Positions 43,272 to 52,576 of a DNA stretch of 64,000 nucleotides are shown piece after piece. Position 1 is the first letter of the stretch. Each line of letters begins with the position of its first letter. The DNA comes from Actinosynnema sp. ALI-1.44. GTDB lineage: Bacteria; Actinomycetota; Actinomycetes; Mycobacteriales; Pseudonocardiaceae. The notes below the pieces were generated by a model. That model worked only from the letters and a program-made list of their open reading frames with translations. It ran no database searches and was not told the origin of the DNA. The position numbers were made by a program, and so were the translations under genes. The DNA is taken from contig NZ_MTQO01000032.1 of the NCBI RefSeq assembly GCF_001984155.1, positions 124,001-188,000 on the forward strand, written 5' to 3'.

Positions 43272-43438
43272 GTTGGCGTTGTCCGCTAGACCGAACGGCT
43301 GCGTGATCTTCGTCCGCTCGGTCGATTACTCCTGGTCAGCCGTGCATTACTGTCGCGTTGGTCGGGAAGAAGCGTTCGGATTTCTCCGAACGAATTCAGC
43401 TGAACCATTTCATTCAGAGGTGTTACGAGGCCCTCTGT

Positions 43439-43452
43439 TGACAACGTTGTCA
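43439..43452. promoter_or_regulatory. Perfect palindrome over the subtilase promoter
   Basis: TGACAACGTTGTCA is a perfect 14-bp palindrome overlapping a TTGACA -35-like element (43438-43443), 38 bases before the subtilase GTG. It looks like a LacI- or similar-family operator. The regulator is not encoded nearby. Confidence 0.6.
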
Positions 43453-43489
43453 CCCGTTTTCCCGACTTCGCACATCTGGAGGTACACCC

Positions 43490-46400
43490 GTGCGTCGAAG
43501 AGCACGTGGCCTTGTCAGTCTGTTCATGGTGACCGTGGTCGGGGTCGCGACCGCACAGTCCGCCGCCGCGGCACCAGCATCCACGAATTCCGGCGGTGAC
43601 GTGGGCAATGACCCGACCGGTCAGTCCCGCACCGTCACGCTGATCACCGGTGACCAGGTCGCCGCCCTCGAGCGACCTGGACAACTTCCTGCCATTTCGA
43701 TCACGCCGGGCGTGGGCCGCGAGCGGGTAGGGTTCCACCGCATCCGCGAGAAGTCCGGCTGGTCGGTCTACCCCGCGGACGCGCTTCCGCTCGTCCTGAG
43801 TGGAGTGCTGGACAAGCGACTGTTCCGTGTGGACAAGTTGCTCGCCGACGGCTTCGACGACTCGCGTCCGACGCTGCCGTTGATCGTCCAGCGCGACCCG
43901 CGGTTCGCCGCCGCCGCGCTGCCCGCGACCACACCGGTCCGGGAACTGCGCAGCATCGGCGCGACCGCTGTGGTCGAGCACAAGGACAAAGCAGGCGAGT
44001 TCTGGTCCACTGTGGTTGGACAGGGGGCCGGGGCGCGTGCCGCGCAGGGCGGCGTGCGCCGGATCTGGCTGGACGCCAAGGTCCGCGCGAACCTCGACCA
44101 GAGCGTGCCGCAGATCGGCGCGCCGACGGCGTGGCAGAACGGGTTCACCGGCAAGGGCGTCAAAGTCGCGGTGCTGGACACCGGCATCGACGCCACCCAC
44201 CCCGACGTCGCGGGCAAGGTGGCCGCTGCCAAGGACTTCACCGGCGGCGACGACCCGGTCGACGGCCACGGTCACGGCACACACGTCGCGTCGACCATCC
44301 TCGGGTCCGGTGCGGCGTCCGGTGGGAAGTACAAGGGCGTGGCACCGGATGCCCAGCTGCTGGTGGGCAGGGTGCTCAGCGCCGACGGCAGCGGCAGCCT
44401 CTCCAGCATCGTCAGCGGCATGGAATGGGCCGTCGAGCAGGGTGCGAAGGTCGTGAACCTCAGCCTCGGCGGCGGGGACACCCCCGATGTCGACCCAGGC
44501 GAGGAAGCGGTCAACCGGCTCAGCGCGGACAAAGGCGTGCTGTTCGTGATCGCCGCGGGCAACGAAGGCGAGGCCGGTGCGTACACCGTCGGCAGCCCGG
44601 GTAGCGCGGACGCGGCGCTGACTGTGGGTGCGGTCGACCGCACCGACAAACTGGCGTACTTCTCCAGCCGCGGACCACGCAACTACGACAACGCCGTCAA
44701 GCCGGAGATCACCGCGCCCGGTGTCGGCATCGTCGCCGCGCGGGCGGCCGGTGTCCCCGCGAACAACCCCGTCGACGACCACTACCAGACCATGTCGGGC
44801 ACCTCGATGGCGACGCCGCACGTCGCGGGCTCGGCGGCACTGCTGGCCCAGCAGCACCCGGACTGGCCGGGCGACCGGTTGAAGGCCGCGCTCACCGGCA
44901 CCGCGAAGCCGACGGACGGACTGACCCCGTTCCAGCAGGGCGCGGGCCGCGTCGACGTGGCGAGGGTGAGCACGCAGCCGGTCGACGCGAACGTCAGCAC
45001 AGTCGCGTTCGGCACCTTGCCGTGGGACTCGGCATCCAAGCCGGTCACCCGCGAGCTGGTGTACCGCAACTCCGGGTCGGCACCGGTCGACCTCGACCTG
45101 AAGCTGGACATGCGGGATGCGCTGGGCAAACCCGCGGCCGACGGCCTGGTCACCCTCGACAAGTCCAAGGTCACCGTGCCCGCGGGCGGCAGTGCGTCCG
45201 TCACGGCCACGCTCGACCAGGGCCAGCGGCCGCGTGAGGGTTACGGCGGCACGCTGGTGGCCACGTCCGCGAACGGAGTCTCGGTGCGCACGCTGGTCGG
45301 CGCCGACCTGCAACGCAGGCAGTACGACGTGAACGTCAAGCTGACCGGGCGTGAGGGCAACGGTCCCGACGGCAAGGGTGCGACCGGCGTGCTGTTCGTC
45401 ACCAACCTTCAAAGCGGCCTCGGCGAGAGCTACCGCATCACCGAGGGCGGTGGCGTCATCCGGCTGCCGGAGGGCCGGTACATGTTCATGACGCAGATCG
45501 ACGAGGTGCGCAACGGGGAGTTCACCAACCCGTCGCTGGTCGCCGCGCCGGGAGTGGCTGTGGACAAGGACACCGAGGTCTCGCTGGACGCACGCGGCGC
45601 CAAACCCGTGACCGTCCGCACCGACCGCCCCGACGCGCGGTCGAGCGGCGACATGATCGACTTCACCGAACAGGTCACCAGCGGTGGATCAGTGGCCCAT
45701 GGCTGGTGGCAGACGCGGATCTTCAACGACGACACCTACGCGTACGTCAAGGAGACCACCACGGACGTGCCGGACTTCTCGTTCCTGCTGATCACCCAGA
45801 TGGGCAAGCAGGACAAGGACGGCAGGACGGAGAACAGCCCGTACGTGTACAACCTGCGGTTCCCGAACAAGGGCCGGGTGCCGGACGTGTCCAAGTACCG
45901 GGTGCGTGACCACGAACTGGCGAAGGTCAATGCCACGTACTCGAGCAGCGGCGACAAACAGTGGGCCAAGCTGCACACGTTGCCCTCGCCGTATGCCAAC
46001 GAGACGAACGTGAACGACACCTGGTGGTTCACCTCGGCCACCCAGGTCCCCGCGACACGGGAGGAGTTCTACAGCGCGGGCGATCTCGTGTGGTTCAAGA
46101 AGCTGCTTGTGGGCGGTAGCAGCAGCAACGGCAACTACGCCGAGATCAACGAGTACCGGCCGTCCGCGCGTTACCAGCCGGGCAGGCAGTACCGGGAGGA
46201 CTGGAACCGCGCGGTCGCGGGCCCGTCGCTGAAGTACGTGACCCAGACCGTCCGCAAGGGTGACGAGCTCAGCGTCATCCTCCCGATGTTCGCGTCGAAC
46301 GGCGACGGCCCGAGCTACGCGGCCGCGGCAGGGCGGACCCGGTTGGAGCGTGACGGCAAGGAGATCGGCTCCGTTCCGAGGGTGCCGCACTACCACTTCC

Positions 46401-46882
46401 CGGACGGCGGCCCGGTCACCTTCGGCGTCCCCGCCGAGCAAGGCGACTACACGTTGACCGTGGAGGCCAAGCGGCAGGAGGACTCCACCGCGCAACTGTC
46501 CAAGGAGGTCAGCACGTCGTGGCGGTTCCGCTCGTCGCATGTGGACGAAACGGCCACCCTGCCGCTGATCGCTTTGCGGGCCAAGCCGAACCTCGGCAAG
46601 GACAACGACGCGTGGCGGGTGCTGCCGACCGAGGTCCCGATCGAGGTCGAACGCCCGGCCGGGATCAGCGGTGACGTCCGGCGGGTCACTGTGTCCGCGT
46701 CGTTCGACAGTGGCCGCACCTGGCACAACCAGGTCGTGTTCAAGGACGGTGCGAAGTGGCGCGCGTTCGTGTGGGCGCCGTTGTTCGGCCAGTCGCCGTT
46801 CGTCTCGTTGCGGCTGTCCGCGCAGGACACTGCGGGTAACGCGGTGACGCAGACGATCACCAACGCCTACCGGCTGAGGTGA
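43490..46882 (+). CDS. Large secreted S8 subtilisin-like protease
   Basis: 1130 residues. Signal peptide (LFMVTVVGVATAQSAAAAPA), then a propeptide region to about 200, then the S8 catalytic domain: Asp230 in VAVLDTGID, His265 in GHGTHVAS, Asn358 in AAGNEG, and Ser439 in GTSMATPHVAG. A beta-rich C-terminal region of about 650 residues follows, with fibronectin/Ig-like modules. GTG at 43490 follows CTGGAGG at 8 bases. It is bounded by a strong hairpin downstream and a palindromic operator upstream, so it is regulated as a single gene. Likely extracellular protein degradation. Confidence 0.93.
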   Translation: MRRRARGLVSLFMVTVVGVATAQSAAAAPASTNSGGDVGNDPTGQSRTVTLITGDQVAALERPGQLPAISITPGVGRERVGFHRIREKSGWSVYPADALPLVLSGVLDKRLFRVDKLLADGFDDSRPTLPLIVQRDPRFAAAALPATTPVRELRSIGATAVVEHKDKAGEFWSTVVGQGAGARAAQGGVRRIWLDAKVRANLDQSVPQIGAPTAWQNGFTGKGVKVAVLDTGIDATHPDVAGKVAAAKDFTGGDDPVDGHGHGTHVASTILGSGAASGGKYKGVAPDAQLLVGRVLSADGSGSLSSIVSGMEWAVEQGAKVVNLSLGGGDTPDVDPGEEAVNRLSADKGVLFVIAAGNEGEAGAYTVGSPGSADAALTVGAVDRTDKLAYFSSRGPRNYDNAVKPEITAPGVGIVAARAAGVPANNPVDDHYQTMSGTSMATPHVAGSAALLAQQHPDWPGDRLKAALTGTAKPTDGLTPFQQGAGRVDVARVSTQPVDANVSTVAFGTLPWDSASKPVTRELVYRNSGSAPVDLDLKLDMRDALGKPAADGLVTLDKSKVTVPAGGSASVTATLDQGQRPREGYGGTLVATSANGVSVRTLVGADLQRRQYDVNVKLTGREGNGPDGKGATGVLFVTNLQSGLGESYRITEGGGVIRLPEGRYMFMTQIDEVRNGEFTNPSLVAAPGVAVDKDTEVSLDARGAKPVTVRTDRPDARSSGDMIDFTEQVTSGGSVAHGWWQTRIFNDDTYAYVKETTTDVPDFSFLLITQMGKQDKDGRTENSPYVYNLRFPNKGRVPDVSKYRVRDHELAKVNATYSSSGDKQWAKLHTLPSPYANETNVNDTWWFTSATQVPATREEFYSAGDLVWFKKLLVGGSSSNGNYAEINEYRPSARYQPGRQYREDWNRAVAGPSLKYVTQTVRKGDELSVILPMFASNGDGPSYAAAAGRTRLERDGKEIGSVPRVPHYHFPDGGPVTFGVPAEQGDYTLTVEAKRQEDSTAQLSKEVSTSWRFRSSHVDETATLPLIALRAKPNLGKDNDAWRVLPTEVPIEVERPAGISGDVRRVTVSASFDSGRTWHNQVVFKDGAKWRAFVWAPLFGQSPFVSLRLSAQDTAGNAVTQTITNAYRLR

Positions 46883-46886
46883 TCGG

Positions 46887-46922
46887 CACGGCGGCCGGGA
46901 GCCACGGCTCCCGGCCGCCGTG
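46887..46922 (+). terminator. Very strong hairpin after the subtilase gene
   Basis: CACGGCGGCCGGGAGCC and its exact reverse complement (17 bp each) flank a 2-base centre, starting 4 bases after the subtilase stop. This is the most stable hairpin noticed in the window and probably terminates the transcript. Confidence 0.75.
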
Positions 46923-47064
46923 GTGACCGCTCCGAAATGCGGGACGACGACCGGTCTACCCGGGAACCGGTTCGCGTAGCGAGGTGCCGGGCGCGGGTTT
47001 ATGGTGTGCATTGTCTCAGGTCCAGCAGCGTGGCCTTGTCAGTATGTGATGCCAAGGAGCCGTC

Positions 47065-48270
47065 ATGGTCCGCGAAGGCCAGTCAACCATGTCCCGTTCC
47101 CCCGGATCGCTACGAGTGATGACCGAATGGTGCCCGGATGACGTGCTGGTCGTCCGGATCGTCGGCGACATCGACACGGACACCAGCCGGACGTTCGACC
47201 ACTACCTCAGGACCCGGCTCCCGGCTGAGGCGCGGCACGTCGTGGTGGACCTGTCCAGGGTCGACGTCCTCGGCGCGCGCGGCGTCCGGACCCTGGTCGA
47301 ACACACCGCCCGGCTGACCTCGCAGGGACGTCGCCTGTTCACCGTCGTGTCGAGCCCCAAGGTGCGCAGGGTCCTTGGCGCGGCACACGCGGCCGAGGAC
47401 CTGCGGCTCTTCCAGAGCCTGCCACTGGCGATCGCCGCCAGCGAAAGCCCCGGCGAGGTGACGGCCGAGCCGCCCGAAGCCGTGGACACGACCGGGTTGC
47501 AGGAGGAGATCTACGGTCTGCGTGAGGCGTTGCGAACCAGACCGGTGGTGGCCAGAGCCTTGGGCGTGGTCCAGGAACGCTACCGGCTGCCCGATTCGGC
47601 GGCCACGTTCGGCCTGCTGCGGGAAAGCGCGCAGCGGCACAACATCCGGTTGTACACATTGGCCAGAGCGCTGCTCGAAGCGCATCCGCCGCACGGACAG
47701 GTCTGGTTCCCTGGCCGTGCCAGAAGACCCGCGCCGTCGTTGTCGTTCGTCGCGCAGCAACCACAGCACAGGGGCAACCGCAGTGCGGTGCTGAACTCGT
47801 TGCTTGAAGCGGCCACGTGTTACATGCAGGCGTCAGCGGCATCGGTGCGGTTGGCGGACGGCCTCGATGACGCACTGCGCCTGGAACTGACCCTGAACGT
47901 GTCGCCTGCCCTTGCCGACCGCCTGGCCAGTTCGGAGAACCCGGCGACCGCTGAGGAGAAGGCCGCCGTGGCCGTCGTCCCCGATGTGACCGCGGCGCCC
48001 GGACTCGCCGACGACATCCGATGCGCGCTGCTGGACGCGGGCATCCAAGCGACGCAAAGCACCCCGTTGCTGTCCGACGAGCGAAAATTCTTCGGGGTGC
48101 TGACCACGTACCACGCCGAACGCGGCTTCGCGCCGTCCAGACTGCAGTGCGCCCGGCTCGAGCACGCCGCGACCGAAGTGGCCACCTGGCTGGACTGGCA
48201 CGCCCGCACAGTGATGCTCGACGCGCTCGAACACATCCACACCGGTGCGGTTCAGCGAAGCAGGCAATGA
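47065..48270 (+). CDS. STAS-ANTAR-GAF regulatory protein
   Basis: 401 residues with three regions. About 20-120: STAS domain (anti-sigma-factor antagonist type) with VVVDLSRVDVLGARGVRTLV, where the usual phospho-site Ser/Thr is replaced by Gly-Ala-Arg-Gly. About 145-205: ANTAR-like region (LQEEIYGLREALRTRPVVAR, then ALGVVQERYRL), an RNA-binding antiterminator module. About 230-385: GAF-like domain. ATG at 47065 follows CAAGGAG. Such proteins may couple stress or sigma-factor control to antitermination. The altered STAS site suggests it is not phosphorylated in the usual way. The targets are unknown. Confidence 0.82.
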   Translation: MVREGQSTMSRSPGSLRVMTEWCPDDVLVVRIVGDIDTDTSRTFDHYLRTRLPAEARHVVVDLSRVDVLGARGVRTLVEHTARLTSQGRRLFTVVSSPKVRRVLGAAHAAEDLRLFQSLPLAIAASESPGEVTAEPPEAVDTTGLQEEIYGLREALRTRPVVARALGVVQERYRLPDSAATFGLLRESAQRHNIRLYTLARALLEAHPPHGQVWFPGRARRPAPSLSFVAQQPQHRGNRSAVLNSLLEAATCYMQASAASVRLADGLDDALRLELTLNVSPALADRLASSENPATAEEKAAVAVVPDVTAAPGLADDIRCALLDAGIQATQSTPLLSDERKFFGVLTTYHAERGFAPSRLQCARLEHAATEVATWLDWHARTVMLDALEHIHTGAVQRSRQ

Positions 48271-48299
48271 GTCCCCGTCGCACACCGGTCGTCATCCGA

Positions 48300-48333
48300 C
48301 AGGTGTCCCGGACTACGCGGTCCGGGACACCTG
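48300..48333. terminator. Bidirectional hairpin between convergent genes
   Basis: CAGGTGTCCCGGAC and GTCCGGGACACCTG are perfect 14-bp complements around TACGCG. The hairpin lies between the STAS-ANTAR-GAF gene and the convergent small secreted protein, so it could serve both. Confidence 0.75.
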
Positions 48334-48378
48334 CGCGTTCACCCCATCACACCAGCGCTGGTGTCGACGTCGTCAACC

Positions 48379-48741
48379 TCAGCACTCCACGTTCACTTGT
48401 CTTGCCCGAGTGTTGTTCGGGAACGACTTGTTGTCCCAGGCCCAGAGATGGACGACGCTGCCGTTCTCGAAGTAGATCGTGAAAGGGTTTCCGTGTGACT
48501 TGGCCCAGCCGAAATAGTCGTTGAGGCCACTCACCCCGCATTTCTCGATGTTCCAGGTGTCACCGGACACCTTGGAGACGCAGGCCCTCCCGGCGTCGCA
48601 CTTGTTCGACCAGTACAGGGGCTGGACGTCGGCTGCGGAAGCCATGCTGGGGCCGCTGACAAGCGCGGCCGCCCCCAGGGCGGCGGCCAGCGCCACACGG
48701 CTCGTGAACCGGGTGATCGAACGCGATCGCGAAACAGTCAA
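48379..48741 (-). CDS. Small secreted Cys-rich protein
   Basis: 120 residues with a clear signal peptide (RVALAAALGAAALVSGPSMA, cleavage near ASA at residue 36). The mature part of about 84 residues has four Cys (around CDAGRAC, EKCG, and the final NVEC) and aromatic segments (DYFGWAKSHGNPFTIYFENG). This resembles small crystallin-like or protease-inhibitor-type secreted actinomycete proteins; I cannot assign one. The ATG lies 38 bases upstream of a T-rich stretch. It is convergent with the preceding regulator across a shared terminator. Confidence 0.72.
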   Translation of the reverse strand: MTVSRSRSITRFTSRVALAAALGAAALVSGPSMASAADVQPLYWSNKCDAGRACVSKVSGDTWNIEKCGVSGLNDYFGWAKSHGNPFTIYFENGSVVHLWAWDNKSFPNNTRARQVNVEC

Positions 48742-48911
48742 AACCGTTCTCCCATTTTCGAAACAAGAACGTCATGGCGAATGTGGACGGGCACCGACGT
48801 GACATCCACGCAAGGTTGTCTATGCGGTTGCGGTTGTCAGGCGCCGGGAGGCAGGCTGCCTGACACCATGACGCTGACAACAGCGTCGCACTGCTCGGGG
48901 GATGGTCGATC

Positions 48912-51773
48912 GTGCCGCGTGTTGAACAAACGCTTGTCCGTGATGGTTCGCCGCTCGTGGAGTTCGCCGCTGACCTGCGCCTGCTGCGTACGAAGGCTGG
49001 TACGCCTTCGTACCGCGAGATGGGCCGCGCGGCCCACTACTCGGCGACCACGCTGTCGGAGGCGGCAGGCGGGCGGAAGTTGCCGAGTCGTGCGGTCACC
49101 TTGGCGTTCGTCCGGGCTTGTGGCGGTGACGAGGCCGACTGGGAGCAGCGCTGGCACGCGGTCGCGGTGGAGCTCAACGGAAAATCCGCGACGACCCCGT
49201 CCGACGAAAACGTCACCGGTGCGCCCTATGTGGGATTGCGCGCATTCGGTCCGGACGACGCGAATCTGTTTTTCGGACGCGAGCGACTTGTCGACGAAAT
49301 CATCAGCAAACTGGATCGTGAGCGGATGGTGCTGCTGTTCGGCGCGTCCGGTTCGGGTAAATCGTCGGTGATGCGTGCGGGCGTGGTGCCCGCTCTCACC
49401 GCGGCGGGAGACACGGTGCTGCTCTTCACCCCTGGAGCTCGTCCGATCGAGCGCTGTTCGGTGCGGCTCGGGTCGATGCTCGGCATGACCGCCGGGGCGG
49501 TGATGGACGAGTGCCTGCGGGACGACCGAGGGCTGCATCGACTCGTCGCGCAGGCATTGGACGGCTGTGACGACGACGCGACGATGGTCATCGTCGTCGA
49601 CCAGTTCGAGGAAGTGTTCGCGCTGTGCGAGGACGAGGACGAGCGCGCCAAGTTCATCAAAGCGCTGACGACCGCGGCCAGCACGCCGGACAGCCGGTGC
49701 CGGGTCGTGCTCGGTATGCGGTCGGATTTCTTCACGCATTGCTCGGCGTATCCGGCGCTGCTGGACGCCATGCCGGACGGGCAGGTGGTTGCCGGGGCGA
49801 TGAGCGCGGAGGAGTTGCGCCGGGCCGTGGCGGAGCCCGCGCGGCGGATGAAATGCACGGTGGAAAGCGCGTTGGTGGCGGACCTGGTTGCGCAGGCATA
49901 TGGCCGGCCAGGTGTCCTGCCGCTGGTGTCGCACGTGTTGCTGCAGGTGTGGGCCCGCCGGAGCGGCAACCGGCTCACGGTCAGCGGTTTCCAGGCCGCG
50001 GGCGGGCTCGACGGCGCGTTGAGCCGTACCGCGGAAGACGTGTTCACCGGCCTGGACAAGGCCCAGCAGCAGCTGGCCAGGGCGCTGTTCGGCAGGCTGG
50101 TCGCACTCGGCAAGGGCACCGAGGACACCAAACGACGGCTGGACATCACCGAACTGGGCGACGACCCGGACCTCGCGGTCGTGCTGGAGGCGTTCACCGC
50201 CGCGCGGCTGCTCACCCGGGACCAGGACGGGGTGGAGATCACGCACGAGGCGCTGATCCGAGCCTGGCCCCGCCTGCACGGCTGGTTGCACGACGACCGC
50301 GAGAGCTTGCGCCTGCACCGCCAGCTCACCGACGCCACGGATGCGTGGGAGTCAGTCGGCAGGGATGCCGACGCGTTGTACCGGGGTACGCGTCTTGCGC
50401 TGACCCTCGACTGGACAAGCACGCATGACACCGCGTTGTCGCCGCGCGAGCACCAGTTCGTCGAGGCCAGCCGGTCCGCCGAGGTCAGGAGCAGCCGCCG
50501 GCTCCGGCGGCTGGTCGTGCTGCTGAGCGTCCTGTCGCTGCTCGCCGTCACGGCCACGGTCTTCGCCGTGCGAGCGGAGAGAAACGCCACCGCGCAACGC
50601 AACGCCATCCGTGCCCAGGTCGTGGCCGGTGAAGCCGCCGCGCTGTACCCCACCAACCCGGACCTGGCGGTCCAGCTCGGCCTGGCCGCCTACCGCCTGG
50701 CACCCTCCACCCACACCCGCGACGGTTTGCTCAGCACTCTGCCGCTCTCGGTGGTGCGCCACGCCAGCGAGGTCATCGCGGTGGCCTTGAGCTCCGACGG
50801 CCGGACCATGGCCACGGGCAGCGATGACCACACTGTCCGGTTGTGGACCATCGCTGATCCCCGGGCTCCGGTGCAGCTCGCCACCCTGACCGGCCACACC
50901 CAGCCGGTCTACTCGGTGGGCTTCAGCCCGGACGGGCGCACCTTGGCGACCTCGAGCTTCGACCGCACCGTGCGGCTGTGGGACGTGGCTGATCCCCAAC
51001 ACCAGATGATGGCCACTTTGACCAGCCACACCGAGGCGGTGGCCGCAGTGGCGTTCAGCCCGGACGGGCGCACCTTGGCCACCGCGGGCCACGACCGCAC
51101 CGTGCGGTTGTGGGACGTCGCCGACCCCCGCAAGCCCGCCGAACTGACCACGTTCACGGGCTACGCCGAAGCCCTCTACGAGATCGCCTTCAGCGCCGAT
51201 GGACGAACCCTGGCGATAGCCGGCGACGAGGCCGTCGTCCAGCTGTGGAACATCGTCGATCGTCGGCATCCCTCGGCGCTGGCGACCCTCACCGGCCACG
51301 ACCAGGGGGTGCACGCGGTCACGTTCAGCCCCGACGGGCGCACCCTGGCCACCGCCAGCGATGACCGCACCGTGCGGTTGTGGGACGTCACCGACCCTCG
51401 CCGGCCGATCGCGCTGCCCCCGCTCACGGCCCACAACGACGGCGTGTACACAGTGGCTTTCAGCCCCGACGGGCGCACCCTGGCGACCGCCGGCGACGAT
51501 CGCACCGTGCGGTTGTGGGACGTCACCGACCCCCACCGCGCGACCGGGCTGGTCACCCTCTCCAGCCATACCGACGCGGTGGAAGTGGTGGTCTTCAGTC
51601 CGGACGGACGCACGCTGGCCACCGGGAGTTGGGACAGCACTGTCCAGCTGCTGGACACCGACTTCGAGCAGACCATTGCCCGCGCTTGCGACCACGTCCA
51701 GACGGCGATCACCCGAGCCGAGTGGGACAGCTACCTGCCGGGTCTGCCTTACGAACCACCGTGCCCTGGCTGA
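48912..51773 (+). CDS. XRE-nSTAND1 NTPase with transmembrane helix and WD40 propeller
   Basis: 953 residues. An N-terminal XRE-like HTH (about 15-70) is followed by an nSTAND1 NTPase with Walker A GASGSGKS at 144-151 and Walker B TMVIVVDQFEE. A single transmembrane helix (LVVLLSVLSLLAVTATVFAV, near 533-553) separates it from seven WD40 repeats (about 615-930), each with the FSPDGRTLAT...DRTVRLWDV signature. The WD40 DNA repeats are nearly identical in places (for example around 51060-51120 and 51300-51370), so the propeller has probably expanded by duplication. GTG at 48912. Such proteins are candidate sensors of stress or phage. Confidence 0.88.
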   Translation: MPRVEQTLVRDGSPLVEFAADLRLLRTKAGTPSYREMGRAAHYSATTLSEAAGGRKLPSRAVTLAFVRACGGDEADWEQRWHAVAVELNGKSATTPSDENVTGAPYVGLRAFGPDDANLFFGRERLVDEIISKLDRERMVLLFGASGSGKSSVMRAGVVPALTAAGDTVLLFTPGARPIERCSVRLGSMLGMTAGAVMDECLRDDRGLHRLVAQALDGCDDDATMVIVVDQFEEVFALCEDEDERAKFIKALTTAASTPDSRCRVVLGMRSDFFTHCSAYPALLDAMPDGQVVAGAMSAEELRRAVAEPARRMKCTVESALVADLVAQAYGRPGVLPLVSHVLLQVWARRSGNRLTVSGFQAAGGLDGALSRTAEDVFTGLDKAQQQLARALFGRLVALGKGTEDTKRRLDITELGDDPDLAVVLEAFTAARLLTRDQDGVEITHEALIRAWPRLHGWLHDDRESLRLHRQLTDATDAWESVGRDADALYRGTRLALTLDWTSTHDTALSPREHQFVEASRSAEVRSSRRLRRLVVLLSVLSLLAVTATVFAVRAERNATAQRNAIRAQVVAGEAAALYPTNPDLAVQLGLAAYRLAPSTHTRDGLLSTLPLSVVRHASEVIAVALSSDGRTMATGSDDHTVRLWTIADPRAPVQLATLTGHTQPVYSVGFSPDGRTLATSSFDRTVRLWDVADPQHQMMATLTSHTEAVAAVAFSPDGRTLATAGHDRTVRLWDVADPRKPAELTTFTGYAEALYEIAFSADGRTLAIAGDEAVVQLWNIVDRRHPSALATLTGHDQGVHAVTFSPDGRTLATASDDRTVRLWDVTDPRRPIALPPLTAHNDGVYTVAFSPDGRTLATAGDDRTVRLWDVTDPHRATGLVTLSSHTDAVEVVVFSPDGRTLATGSWDSTVQLLDTDFEQTIARACDHVQTAITRAEWDSYLPGLPYEPPCPG

Positions 51774-51794
51774 GGCGCGGACCGGGCTGGGGCA

Positions 51795-52541
51795 TCAGTG
51801 CGCGGTGAGTCCACCGTCGACGACGAGTTCGGCTCCGGTCACGAACGAGGATTCGTCGCTGGCCAGGAACAGCATCGTGGGAGCCACCTCGGCGGGGCTG
51901 CCTGCACGGCGCATGGGGGTGCGCACGATGTCGGGTTGCCGGTCGCCCTGCTCGTCGAGCAGGTCCTGGATCATCGGGGTGGCGATGACCCCGGGGTGCA
52001 CCGAGTTGACCCGGACGCCTCGGGTCGCGTACTCGACGGCAGCGGTCTTGGTCAGCAGCCGCACCGCGCCCTTGGTCGCCTGGTACGCGGCGGCGGCTCC
52101 GCTGCCGACCAGGCCGAGCACCGAGGAGGTGTTGATGACCGAGGCGTTGCCGGAGGCACGCAGCAGTGGCATGGCGGTCTTCATCCCGAGCCAGGTGCCG
52201 GTCTGGTTGACCGCGACCACCCGGTCCCAGCCGTCCATCGTGGTCTCCTCGATTCCGGGCCAGTCCACGACACCGGCGATGTTGACCAACACGTCCAGGC
52301 GGCCGAAGCGCCGCCGGGTCGCCTCGATCGCCTCGCTCCAGCTCTCCGGCGAGGAGACGTCCAGCCGGATCGCCAGCACATCGGTGTCCAGGGACGCGGC
52401 GAGCTTTTCCGTGGTGTCCCCGGCGATGTCGGTGACGACCAGGCTGGCTCCTTCGCGGGCGAACAGTTCCGCGGTGGCTTGTCCGATGCCGCCGGTCGCG
52501 CCCGTGATCAACGCGACCTTGCCGGCGAGGCGTCCGGTCAT
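51795..52541 (-). CDS. Short-chain dehydrogenase/reductase
   Basis: 248 residues, classical SDR. Cofactor motif TGATGGIGQ at 14-22, NIAG (NNAG-type), catalytic Ser in INTSSVLG and the YxxxK in YQATKGAV. The ending PGVIATPM and GAELVVDGGLTAH are typical of hydroxysteroid-dehydrogenase-like SDRs. It is downstream of a second SDR gene (35-base gap) in the same operon. Both may act in the same reduction pathway. The substrate is not predictable; a steroid role is only a possibility because of the fadD17-type gene far upstream. Confidence 0.9.
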   Translation of the reverse strand: MTGRLAGKVALITGATGGIGQATAELFAREGASLVVTDIAGDTTEKLAASLDTDVLAIRLDVSSPESWSEAIEATRRRFGRLDVLVNIAGVVDWPGIEETTMDGWDRVVAVNQTGTWLGMKTAMPLLRASGNASVINTSSVLGLVGSGAAAAYQATKGAVRLLTKTAAVEYATRGVRVNSVHPGVIATPMIQDLLDEQGDRQPDIVRTPMRRAGSPAEVAPTMLFLASDESSFVTGAELVVDGGLTAH

Positions 52542-52576
52542 GGTGTGCTCTTCTCTCTCGTTGTGGTTGCCGGGAG

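Noticed and set aside
50760-51660. Non-coding tandem repeats
   Set aside because: The repeated DNA is the coding sequence of WD40 repeats and stays in frame, so it is part of the protein.
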